The notes beneath the pieces are model-generated. The model was not told where the DNA came from and searched no databases. It saw nothing but the letters and a program-made list of their open reading frames with translations. A DNA stretch of 64,000 nt from Terriglobus aquaticus (lineage in GTDB: Bacteria; Acidobacteriota; Terriglobia; Terriglobales; Acidobacteriaceae), in the NCBI RefSeq assembly GCF_025685415.1, contig NZ_JAGSYB010000001.1, forward strand, positions 620,001-684,000. The letters run 5' to 3'. The translations under genes and the position numbers were made by a program. How positions within the stretch are numbered: the first letter of the stretch is position 1; each line of letters begins with the position of its first letter. Of this stretch, positions 15,904 through 23,667 are shown piece by piece.

Positions 15904-16920
15904 TTAGCTCGCCTCAAATAGCGGAAGTCCTGCGGATGAGGGACTCCCTTTATGCCTCCGGTTATCCCGCCCGTACGGGGCTGGTGACGGTGGCTTCTTG
16001 AGGACGGGTGTGCAGTTGAATTGCCAGCTTCTTCTGCGGATTTCGCGCAACAGCAAAGCCAACGCGGGATGATGAGCAGAAGGTCGCGCGATGAGAGCCG
16101 TGTCTATCGTCCAATCTGCTCCATGGATAGGCCGCGTCGTGAGCCCCGACATGAGTGTGCGGCCACGGCGAACAAGAGCGTAGCACTCGCCCTCGTGAAC
16201 CATCCATTGAACGTGCTCACGATTCTGCGTGGGATGGCACACTTTAGGCGTCACATTGAACCGGCACAACATCTCGAGAAGGCGCGCGTGCGCGCGGGGA
16301 TGAACCTGCGGATATTCGAACAGTCCTAGACGGCCGTTTAGCTCGTGTGCCGGTATGGTCTCCAGGTCTGCAAGTGGATCATCCGAACGCATGCAGACAA
16401 CGAGAGGCTCTTTGTCTACGACGTAGGTACTGAGTTCAGGCGAATCTTCGAGCGGGAGCGTGATGAGAGCGGTGTCGAGCTCTCCGCTCCTCACGCGCAG
16501 TTCGAGGTTCTCCAGATCGTCCACATCACACTTCACCTCACTCGTAGGCATGAGCGCGCGGATCAGATCGACCATCGCATGCAGCAGTTTCTTTTCGACG
16601 AGTGAGGAGAAGCCGATGCGCAGCGCAGGTGGTGTTCCCGTACCCAGTGCCAGCATGATGTGGATGGTTTCGTCGCGAAGGTGAAGGAGTTCCTTCGCGC
16701 CCGCCACGAGGACCTGACCGGCTGCGGTGAGCCTGGCGACTCCGTCCCGGCCGCGGATGAAGATTTGCACGTTGAAGTATTCCTCCAACTGCTTGATCTG
16801 CGTGCTGAGCGAAGACTGCGATGTGTGTAAGTGGTTCGCTGCGGTGGTGAAGCGCTCTGCGTCTGCGATCGCCTCAACGTACTTAAGGTGGCGAAACTCG
16901 AGGAAGTCGAATGTACTCAT
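15904..16920 (-). CDS. LysR-family transcriptional regulator
   Basis: 338 residues. The N-terminal winged HTH reads FRHLKYVEAIADAERFTTAANHLHTSQSSLSTQIKQLE across residues 8-45 in the LysR pattern, followed by a periplasmic-binding-type effector domain from about 95 (LRIGFSS) to 300. It is read divergently from the excisionase-like gene, with 224 bases between them. Targets are unclear; LysR regulators often control the gene divergent to them. No close partner enzyme is present. Confidence 0.93.
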   Translation of the reverse strand: MSTFDFLEFRHLKYVEAIADAERFTTAANHLHTSQSSLSTQIKQLEEYFNVQIFIRGRDGVARLTAAGQVLVAGAKELLHLRDETIHIMLALGTGTPPALRIGFSSLVEKKLLHAMVDLIRALMPTSEVKCDVDDLENLELRVRSGELDTALITLPLEDSPELSTYVVDKEPLVVCMRSDDPLADLETIPAHELNGRLGLFEYPQVHPRAHARLLEMLCRFNVTPKVCHPTQNREHVQWMVHEGECYALVRRGRTLMSGLTTRPIHGADWTIDTALIARPSAHHPALALLLREIRRRSWQFNCTPVLKKPPSPAPYGRDNRRHKGSPSSAGLPLFEAS

Positions 16921-17144
16921 TGGGGGCTCCCATACTCAGTGATTGGGTGCTCGCGCCAAGGCCCGAAGACATTCAGTAAGTCAAGGACGACATGCCTCAT
17001 TTTCCACAGGGGTATCTTTGTCGTCAACCATCTACGCGGACGATCTTCCATCTATGTCAACGATCCGGGCATCGTTATCAGGTATTAGACAAGACGAGTA
17101 AGTGCGAGCAACCTCTGATTACCAAGAGTTCCGGAGGTTTCTCG

Positions 17145-17402
17145 ATGTTCCCAAAATGGAACGATAGCTCTCAAAACACCAGCCCAGACGCCCTCGGTAT
17201 GCCGAAGAAGCCGCCATCGAGTGTCTTCGTGCCTGAGCCGCTGATCGACAGCGAGCAGGCGGCAGCCATCATTGGAATCCACCCAAAGACTCTGCAAAAG
17301 ATGGCAAGAGCCGGACAGATCAAGGCTGTACACGTCGGCAAGCTATGGCGTTTCCGCGCCTCGAACATCGAGGAATGGATCAACGGGCGTCTGGCGAGCT
17401 GA
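17145..17402 (+). CDS. Excisionase-family HTH DNA-binding protein
   Basis: 85 residues with a MerR/Xis-like winged HTH: SEQAAAIIGIHPKTLQKM, then KAVHVGKLWRFRASNIEEW. This is the helix_turn_helix type 17 / excisionase pattern. The ATG at 17145 follows a strong CCGGAGG site; an open frame extends upstream but lacks such a site. It lies 93 bases before the integrase and is probably its recombination directionality factor or a regulator. Confidence 0.88.
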   Translation: MFPKWNDSSQNTSPDALGMPKKPPSSVFVPEPLIDSEQAAAIIGIHPKTLQKMARAGQIKAVHVGKLWRFRASNIEEWINGRLAS

Positions 17403-17495
17403 TCGATACAGCCGCTTTATTCAGAGCTTCGGGCGTCTTTGGCTGCAATTATTCTGTAGTCAGTCAACCGTGCCCGCCACCCGAAAGGAGTAGAT

Positions 17496-18707
17496 ATGAG
17501 GCGAGCACGATATCAGCAAGGAAGTTTGCAGCGCGAGAAGCGGCAACGTTCAGGGGAAACTGTCTGGGTCTTCCGTTGGCGGGAAGTCCAGATGGACGGA
17601 ACCAAGAAGTACCGCAAGGCAGTGATTGGAACCGTCTCGGAATACAAGACGGAGTCCGAAGCGCAGAAGGCGGCCGACGCGCTGCGGCTGGAAGTGAATG
17701 AACAAACACCTCGGCAGATGCTCAAAGCAATCAGCTTCGAAACGCTGGTTGAGCACTACAGGCAACACGAACTACCGGACATACTGAATGGGACCAGGCC
17801 GCTTGGTAGCGAAGCTGGGGATGACGAGCTCCGAAAGTCGTACTCCACTCAGGTCACCTATCAGGGCTACTTGAACAAGTGGATTCTTCCACGGTGGCGA
17901 TCGTATCGGTTGACTGACGTGAAGCCGGTTCAGGTGGAGCAATGGTTGAAGTCTCTGCCGTTGTCCAAGGGATCGAAGGCGAAGGTCAGGAACATCATGA
18001 GCGCTCTTTACAGTCACGGGCAACGATGGGAATGGGTTTCTTCCAATCCGATTCGCCACGTCCGTCAGAGTGCGAAACGTTCCCGAATTCCGACGGTGCT
18101 TTCTCCGGAGCAGATCAAACTGTTCCTGGAAAAGCTCGTTGATCTTCCGAAGACGGCTGTTCTCCTCGGAGCTTCTACCGGCCTTCGGGTCGGTGAGATT
18201 CTCGGGCTGAAGTGGGAGGACGTGGATTTCGAGACTCTCGAACTCCGCGTGACCCGCGATGTCGTCAAGCAGCGGATCGAGCGTTGCAAGACCGAAGCGT
18301 CGCGGAAGCCGGTTCCTATCGGTGCAGAAGTTGCCGAGATCCTGTTCGCGTGGCGTTCGCGCTGCGCATACAACCAGCCGGCGGACTGGGTATTTGCCAG
18401 TCCTGCGAAGAAGGGGAAACAGCCGTACTGGCCGAGCTCGATCTACCGGGTGTATCTGAAGCCCGTGCTTGAGGACGATCTCAAGATCACGGACCCGGTC
18501 GGCTGGCACACGCTACGGCACAGCCTTGGAACCCTGATGAAGGCCAACGGTGAAGATGTGAAGACGATTCAGGAGACTCTTCGCCACGCCAACTTCAAGG
18601 TCACCATGGATGTGTACACGCAGGCTGTGACCGAGGTGAAACGCAGTGCCCACAATCGTGTCGTGAGACAGATTATGGGAGGCGGGACGCATGGGGAAGA
18701 AGAGTAG
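17496..18707 (+). CDS. Tyrosine-type site-specific integrase
   Basis: 403 residues. After an N-terminal AP2-like arm-binding region (FRWREVQMDG) and a SAM-like core-binding domain at about 115-185, the catalytic domain holds Arg in TGLRVGEILGLKW, the HxxR pair in WHTLRHSLGTLM and the nucleophile Tyr in MDVYTQ. A strong AAAGGAG site precedes the ATG. It ends 89 bases before the 3' end of tRNA-Glu, the usual position for an element integrated at a tRNA. I take it as the integrase of the island that fills the left part of the window. Confidence 0.95.
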   Translation: MRRARYQQGSLQREKRQRSGETVWVFRWREVQMDGTKKYRKAVIGTVSEYKTESEAQKAADALRLEVNEQTPRQMLKAISFETLVEHYRQHELPDILNGTRPLGSEAGDDELRKSYSTQVTYQGYLNKWILPRWRSYRLTDVKPVQVEQWLKSLPLSKGSKAKVRNIMSALYSHGQRWEWVSSNPIRHVRQSAKRSRIPTVLSPEQIKLFLEKLVDLPKTAVLLGASTGLRVGEILGLKWEDVDFETLELRVTRDVVKQRIERCKTEASRKPVPIGAEVAEILFAWRSRCAYNQPADWVFASPAKKGKQPYWPSSIYRVYLKPVLEDDLKITDPVGWHTLRHSLGTLMKANGEDVKTIQETLRHANFKVTMDVYTQAVTEVKRSAHNRVVRQIMGGGTHGEEE

Positions 18708-18796
18708 TTCAAGAGGCTCCGGAACCCGGAAATCCTTATTGGACCTTTTTGAACCCATGTTTTTGGGGAGCGAAGCTCGTAAGTGCTTTATTTTGT

Positions 18797-18872
18797 TGGC
18801 GTCCCCGACGGGATTCGAACCCGTGTTACCGCCGTGAAAGGGCGGTGTCCTGGGCCACTGGACGACGGGGAC
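18797..18872 (-). tRNA. tRNA-Glu (anticodon TTC)
   Basis: 76 bases on the minus strand with a 7-bp acceptor stem (GTCCCCG/CGGGGAC), anticodon loop CTTTCAC, T-loop GGTTCGAATCC and an encoded CCA. Its 3' end faces the integrase, so the attachment site is probably in its T-arm/acceptor portion. I did not find the matching second copy by reading the left part of the window. Confidence 0.95.
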
Positions 18873-19014
18873 GCACGCCAGGCACAAAGCCACTTCGTCT
18901 AAGCTACCTGCCTTCAGACTCTCTGTCAAAGGCAATGGTTTTGCTGGCAGGAAAGTGCCAGGCACGGAATCGGTGGGTTGCAGCAGCAAAGAGAGCGTGC
19001 CACACTGGAGAGGC

Positions 19015-19103
19015 GCCGGGATGGCGGAACTGGCAGACGCAGCGGACTCAAAATCCGCCGACCCTTGCGGTCGTGGGGGTTCGACCCCCCCTCCCGGCAC
19101 CAA
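19015..19103 (+). tRNA. tRNA-Leu (anticodon CAA)
   Basis: Acceptor GCCGGGA/TCCCGGC, anticodon loop CTCAAAA, a long variable arm typical of class II tRNAs, T-loop GGTTCGACC, and an encoded CCA. Read opposite to tRNA-Glu, 142 bases away. Confidence 0.95.
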
Positions 19104-19157
19104 CAGCACTAAATCCAACGTCCTCTTATTAATCACGGAATCGTGGCAAGGCAAGAG

Positions 19158-19273
19158 CCCCAGGCTCCCTATCTGTCGGCAACCCAGCCGACACGTCTCC
19201 CGTGCTGAAGTGATCGATTCCCCCTGTAGTCATCAGACCTCTTCAGCACGGGATGACCAAGGCCTGGGAGCCG
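19158..19273 (+). ncRNA. Candidate structured RNA (nested inverted repeats)
   Basis: Three stems can be drawn. A 6-bp hairpin (gtcggc, loop aaccca, gccgac) lies at 19175-19192. A 12-bp perfect stem (cccgtgctgaag at 19199-19210 with cttcagcacggg at 19241-19252) has a 30-base loop. An outer stem can form in two mutually exclusive ways: ggctccc (19163-19169) with gggagcc (19266-19272), or cccaggc (19159-19165) with gcctggg (19262-19268). Together they make a three-way junction. It sits just after tRNA-Leu. No known family is matched by eye, and the strand is uncertain because the stems are symmetric. Confidence 0.45.
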
Positions 19274-19337
19274 AGGGTCTACGTGCGAGAGGGAGTATAG
19301 GCGAGCCAAGCTGAAGCTCAGCTTAAGAGTGAAAGAC

Positions 19338-19384
19338 TACAGCATTCGCATCAGATCCATTCGCATCAGATCGGAAATGCTGTA
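19338..19384. repeat. Inverted repeat enclosing a 15-base tandem duplication
   Basis: The arms tacagcatt (19338-19346) and aatgctgta (19376-19384) are perfect complements. Between and partly within them the unit attcgcatcagatc occurs twice at a 15-base period (19344-19357, 19359-19372). It could be an operator, a transcribed hairpin or a slippage product. Confidence 0.5.
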
Positions 19385-19911
19385 CCGGAAGTCGCCCACA
19401 GATTTCGTGAGGACAGGGAACTGCAGATCCTACGCGGGTCTTTGTCGTGTGGTGTGGTCCTCATCCGTCTGCGGGCCTCTTCGGTGTCTTCTCTACTCGG
19501 GAGAAAGCTCTAGAAGCTGTAGAGGCTGTTCGCGGGCGGCCATGGACCGGCGTCCCGCACGACATGGATTCGCCTATTACGAAGAGGCGACGCTCGATCT
19601 CTAGCGACGACTGGCAGTCCTGATCCGTGTGCCGTTTTCTGCATATCTACACCTCTGTAGGAAGAGGGACCGCCGGATGCCTCGAGATCTGGCCGCCCTT
19701 GTGCAGCGGGAGTTCATTTGCAGGTTTGCTGCGTGTAACGCAAGCACGCTAAATACATTGTGAAGAGCTCCAGCGAGAGCGGGACAAACATCATTTTGCG
19801 CGTGTTGCGGTTCGCTGTGGAGTTGCACTGCATTTGCGCTCCACATTGACTCCTGCCCTCCTGTGGTCAGTTCTTTACATCGCCGCCTGCGTTGTGAAAC
19901 GCGCGATTACT
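19385..19911. other. Intergenic stretch with no gene seen
   Basis: About 530 bases between the repeat structures and the lyase promoter. Short open frames exist in both directions but none has protein-like content or a ribosome site. Confidence 0.5.
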
Positions 19912-19940
19912 TTGACCTTCCGAAGCAATCTACCTATGGT
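19912..19940 (+). promoter_or_regulatory. Sigma-70-like promoter for the lyase gene
   Basis: TTGACC at 19912-19917 and TATGGT at 19935-19940 are separated by 17 bases, the optimal spacing. The chosen ATG follows 33 bases later, with GAGG as its ribosome site. Confidence 0.5.
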
Positions 19941-19973
19941 TCAAGAGCAAACGAATCCTCTTTGAGGTTAGCG

Positions 19974-22034
19974 ATGCACCGCTTCCGACTGCTTCCTTTT
20001 GCTTTGATGGTTCTCTGCGGCGCGCTCGCAAGCAGGGCACAGTCAACGCAGAACCTTGCACCACATCTGCTACTCACGGTCCAGGATTTTGCCCGTGTGC
20101 AGGTGCTGGCGAAGCGGCAGCCGTGGGCTGCAGAGCAACGCGACCTGATCCTGAAGCAGGCGGCGGAGTATCCCGCTGCATACGAGCAGGAGTTCGGCCT
20201 GACCACACCTGAGATTCCGCCAGAGGGTGGGCAGTGGCTGCACTACTATGCTTGCCCGCAGACAGGGACGAAGCTGGTGTTCCATCCACCGGCGGACCAT
20301 GTTTGCCCGGATGATGGCAAGGTATTTCAGGGCTACCCGTATGACCAGGTGGTGTACATGCTGCGGGCAGATGCGCTGGGCCGTGCGGCGCTGTCGAGTG
20401 GGCTGGCGTACCGACTGGCTGGAGACCGGGTAGCGGCCAAGCATGCGGCAGAGATTCTGCTGGGCTATGCCGACCGGTATGCGACGTATCCGTTGCACGA
20501 TAACAATGGAAAGCAGAGCGATTTTGGTGCGCGGGTCTACTCCCAGACGCTAGACGAATCGATCTGGTTGATCGACATAACGTGGGCGTATGACCTGGTG
20601 CGCGGTGCCGGGGTGATGAACGCGGAAGAGCGGCAGCATGTTGAGAACGATCTGCTGCGTGCCTCCGCGGCGGTGGTGGGCCGGGCGAACGGTCCGACGG
20701 ACAATATCAATTCGTGGATCAATGCGGCGGTGGCGGCGGTTGGATTTGAACTGAACGACCATGCGCTGATTCAGCAGGCTATCGACGGGCCGCGTGGCTT
20801 CCGTTTCCAGATGAAAGCATTTGTGGTGGACGGGTTCTGGGACGAGGGCGCGTGGGGGTACCAGTTCTATGCAATGCGCGCGCTGACCCGGACGGCACAG
20901 ATGGCAAAGCAAGCCGGCATCGACTTGTGGAAGCAGGAGCCCGCGCTAGTGGCTCTGTATGGATCTCCGCTCGGCGTAAGCTTTCCAGACGGCGAGTTGC
21001 CCGCCTTCAACGACACAACCCAGAACAGCGTGTACGCCTATTCCAATCTGTACGAAGTGGCGTTTTCAGCAACGGGAGATCCGGTATTTGCGGCGGTTGC
21101 GGCCAAAGGCGAGAGGAAAAGCCGAGAGGCCCTGTTGTTTGGCGCGGAAACTCTGCCCACAGCCAAGCTGCCTGCGGCGAAGAGCCAGGTGTTTCCGGAC
21201 GCGGGCTACGCCACGTTGCGAGCGCCCGGCATCACGGACGTGATGAAGTTCGGACCGCATGGCGGAGGCCACGGCCACTTCGACAAACTAAATCAGATAC
21301 TGTTTGCGGACGGTGCGATCCAAGGCGTAGACCCCGGCACGCAATTGTATGGTGTGCCGACGCACAAGACCTGGGACAAGCAAACGGTAGCGCACAATAC
21401 GCTGGTGGTGGATGGGCGTTCGCAAAGGCAGGCGACTGGCAAGCTGCTGCAGTGGCAGAGCACGCCCCAGTTTACAGTTGCAGTGGCGGATGCGGGCGCG
21501 GCTTACAAGCAAGCCAAGCTAACGCGTGCGCTGTTGATGACGCCCGAGTACCTGCTTGACATGGAGGACGCACGCGCGCAGGACGGGGCAGTTCACACTT
21601 TCGATTCGGTGGTGCATAACTTCGGCACAGAGCGGCTAAGCGTCCCCACGGCGCCGGGGAACGCTCCCGGCACCCAGGACGGGTATGAGCTGCTGACTCA
21701 GAACCTGGAGGCGCATCCGAGCGGCCCCTTCACTGCAACGTTTACACGCGAGGATGGAACGTCGTTGCGGGTGTTGGTTCCGGCCCTGCCGGCCCTCCAG
21801 GCCGTCTACACGGGGATGGCTCCAGGGCCCGACCTTCGCAAGCCGCAACCCTATTTGCTGATGCGACAGCAGGGGAGTGCGGCGAGGTTTGCGGCGTTGT
21901 ATGCGCCCTCATCTACAGGAGCGGCCATCGATACGGTTGTGGTGAATGGTGACACCATCACCGTGCACAGCCCTACGTGGACGGACACGATCCGCTGGAG
22001 CGACCGCGTTACCTACGAGCGCAAGGCGCGGTGA
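19974..22034 (+). CDS. Heparinase II/III-like (alginate-lyase-type) secreted polysaccharide lyase
   Basis: 686 residues. A signal peptide (FRLLPFALMVLCGALASRAQ) leads to an alpha-toroid of paired helices at about 40-360, with DNINSWINAA and FWDEGAWGYQFYAMRAL typical of alginate-lyase and heparinase-like folds. A beta-sandwich C-terminal domain starts with GYATLRAPG and continues with GPHGGGHGHFDKLN, whose His-rich signature is the lyase active-site and metal region of heparinase II/III proteins. It probably cleaves uronic-acid-containing polysaccharides by beta-elimination. The ATG at 19974 has GAGG upstream and a promoter fits; an earlier frame start at 19863 lacks a signal peptide at the right place. 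Confidence 0.87.
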   Translation: MHRFRLLPFALMVLCGALASRAQSTQNLAPHLLLTVQDFARVQVLAKRQPWAAEQRDLILKQAAEYPAAYEQEFGLTTPEIPPEGGQWLHYYACPQTGTKLVFHPPADHVCPDDGKVFQGYPYDQVVYMLRADALGRAALSSGLAYRLAGDRVAAKHAAEILLGYADRYATYPLHDNNGKQSDFGARVYSQTLDESIWLIDITWAYDLVRGAGVMNAEERQHVENDLLRASAAVVGRANGPTDNINSWINAAVAAVGFELNDHALIQQAIDGPRGFRFQMKAFVVDGFWDEGAWGYQFYAMRALTRTAQMAKQAGIDLWKQEPALVALYGSPLGVSFPDGELPAFNDTTQNSVYAYSNLYEVAFSATGDPVFAAVAAKGERKSREALLFGAETLPTAKLPAAKSQVFPDAGYATLRAPGITDVMKFGPHGGGHGHFDKLNQILFADGAIQGVDPGTQLYGVPTHKTWDKQTVAHNTLVVDGRSQRQATGKLLQWQSTPQFTVAVADAGAAYKQAKLTRALLMTPEYLLDMEDARAQDGAVHTFDSVVHNFGTERLSVPTAPGNAPGTQDGYELLTQNLEAHPSGPFTATFTREDGTSLRVLVPALPALQAVYTGMAPGPDLRKPQPYLLMRQQGSAARFAALYAPSSTGAAIDTVVVNGDTITVHSPTWTDTIRWSDRVTYERKAR

Positions 22035-22042
22035 AGTGACCG

Positions 22043-23410
22043 CTAGCCTTTGATTGCCCGGACGGCAATGCAGTCGATGGACACCGCCGACCCTGCCACC
22101 GAATGGGCATGCAGCAAAGCCTCAAAGGCCTTGGGCAGAATGCCTCCGTTGACTGCCTTCAGGCGCTGCTCCAGTTCGGCTCTGCGGTCGGCGTCGCCCA
22201 GGAAGCGGATGGCGGCGTCGGTGCCTTCGAGGCGAATGCCTTGGACGATCATGACGGAACCAGGCGCAGCGGTATTGGGCAGAAGGCTGATGGTCGCGTA
22301 GTCCTCTCCGGACTCACCTGTTACTTCCATGACGGTATAAGCCTTCTGCTCTCCCGGCAGAGGTGCGCGATTAGCTACGTAGCGGGTGCTGCCCGGCACC
22401 TGGACGAGCGGGAAATTGAGGCGGCTGTCGTAGAGTTCCACCCACGGGTTTGAGGTTCTGGAACCGATAAAAATAACGTCGTCGCGCGAGAGCATGCTGG
22501 AAGTCAGATCCTTCGCGGAACGGAAGGCGAGATTGCGCCAGGACGGACCCGCGAGCCCGGCGAGCACCGCGGCGGCGTGGGCGTCGGCCATGGAAGTGAT
22601 TTGCGCAGACTCGAGATAGCGCAGCAGAGGCGCGTCCCGGCTGTCTGCCTTTGCAACCAGTTGGTGCATGCGGTCGCGGTGGATGTAATCCTCGAGTGTG
22701 AAGTCTCCGTTCCAGAGCATGCGCATGGAGTAGCTGGCGTCCGCGAGCACCACGGTCGTCTGCTTGTCCGCATGGATCACCTGGCTTAGCGGCCAAGGCG
22801 CGTTGGCCTCCGGGGATGACCCATGCAGGGCGCGGTACCATCCAGCGATTCCGACCAGACAGGCGAATGCAAGAAGCGCCCAGGGAAGCACGCTCTTCCA
22901 GCGTGGCTCGGCAGGGGTGTGCGAACGTTCTGGAGGAAGTACAGCGGCCGCCGAAGGCGCAGGCTGCTCCGGCGCTGGTGCAGCATGGAACGTGAGCGCG
23001 TAACCGCCTTTGGGCACTTCGACCACAATGGGCTCGTCTCGCCCGGTGGACTGGTAAAACTCGTGGAGACGCAGCCGCAACTGACGCATGTAGACGCGGA
23101 CGGAACTGTCGTCTGCGGGAGTGAAGTCTTCGGTTTTCGCGAAGACGCTGCGGCCGATGGCGTGCTCGGTTAGCGCTGCTTTGTCATTGTTGAGGCTGTG
23201 CCTGGCCAGGTAGCGGATGAGCGGAGGGAGCCTGCTGGATTTTTGGAAGGGTTCGCTTGTGGCGATGCGTTCCACAAGTTGGAGACGTGGGTCGTCGTCC
23301 AGGATCCGATGCTGCCCGTTTCCATGTGGGTTCCGGCTGCGCTCGGACGGGCTGCTGGACTCAGGATGCTCCGACTTGTCCACCGTCAAGGCCTGGTCTC
23401 TACTCGCCAT
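22043..23410 (-). CDS. Membrane-anchored winged-helix regulator (CadC/OmpR-like)
   Basis: 455 residues. The N-terminal region carries a winged-helix-like unit, LPPLIRYLARHSL to VRVYMRQLRLRLHEF and then EVPKGGYALTFH, the closing strand pair seen in OmpR-type wings. A single membrane span (LLAFACLVGIAGWYRAL) follows, then a roughly 250-residue extracytoplasmic part without a recognised domain. Such one-component regulators are common in acidobacteria. The ATG at 23410 is preferred over 23503 because the extra N-terminal residues look non-coding. It is convergent with the lyase and divergent from the TonB receptor, so it may control either. Confidence 0.75.
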   Translation of the reverse strand: MASRDQALTVDKSEHPESSSPSERSRNPHGNGQHRILDDDPRLQLVERIATSEPFQKSSRLPPLIRYLARHSLNNDKAALTEHAIGRSVFAKTEDFTPADDSSVRVYMRQLRLRLHEFYQSTGRDEPIVVEVPKGGYALTFHAAPAPEQPAPSAAAVLPPERSHTPAEPRWKSVLPWALLAFACLVGIAGWYRALHGSSPEANAPWPLSQVIHADKQTTVVLADASYSMRMLWNGDFTLEDYIHRDRMHQLVAKADSRDAPLLRYLESAQITSMADAHAAAVLAGLAGPSWRNLAFRSAKDLTSSMLSRDDVIFIGSRTSNPWVELYDSRLNFPLVQVPGSTRYVANRAPLPGEQKAYTVMEVTGESGEDYATISLLPNTAAPGSVMIVQGIRLEGTDAAIRFLGDADRRAELEQRLKAVNGGILPKAFEALLHAHSVAGSAVSIDCIAVRAIKG

Positions 23411-23667
23411 CGCACTCCACGTTCCTAAGTTGCTGACGTTACAGCATCGCAAGAACGGCTGACAAGCCGGGCGGCGGAGCCAGCCGATGTGCCTGCGCAA
23501 CATTCGCGAAATCTGCTGATAACAGGCCTTTCACAAAGATTTATCGGGCTAATCACTTGTCAGCAGTTGTGCCAGTTGGCGACGGTTGGCGGGCTTCGAA
23601 ACAGACGGTGAGGGCACCCTAGAGTGCCAACCGGAAGAAGCCCAAGCTCTTCAGGAGACAACCCCCG

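Noticed and set aside
17772-18509. A 245-codon leftward open frame opposite the integrase
   Set aside because: Arg/Leu/Pro-rich shadow of the integrase catalytic domain.
1-18700. Second copy of the tRNA-Glu 3' end as a left attachment site
   Set aside because: I looked for the acceptor and T-arm sequence in the left part and saw no match, so no attL is reported.
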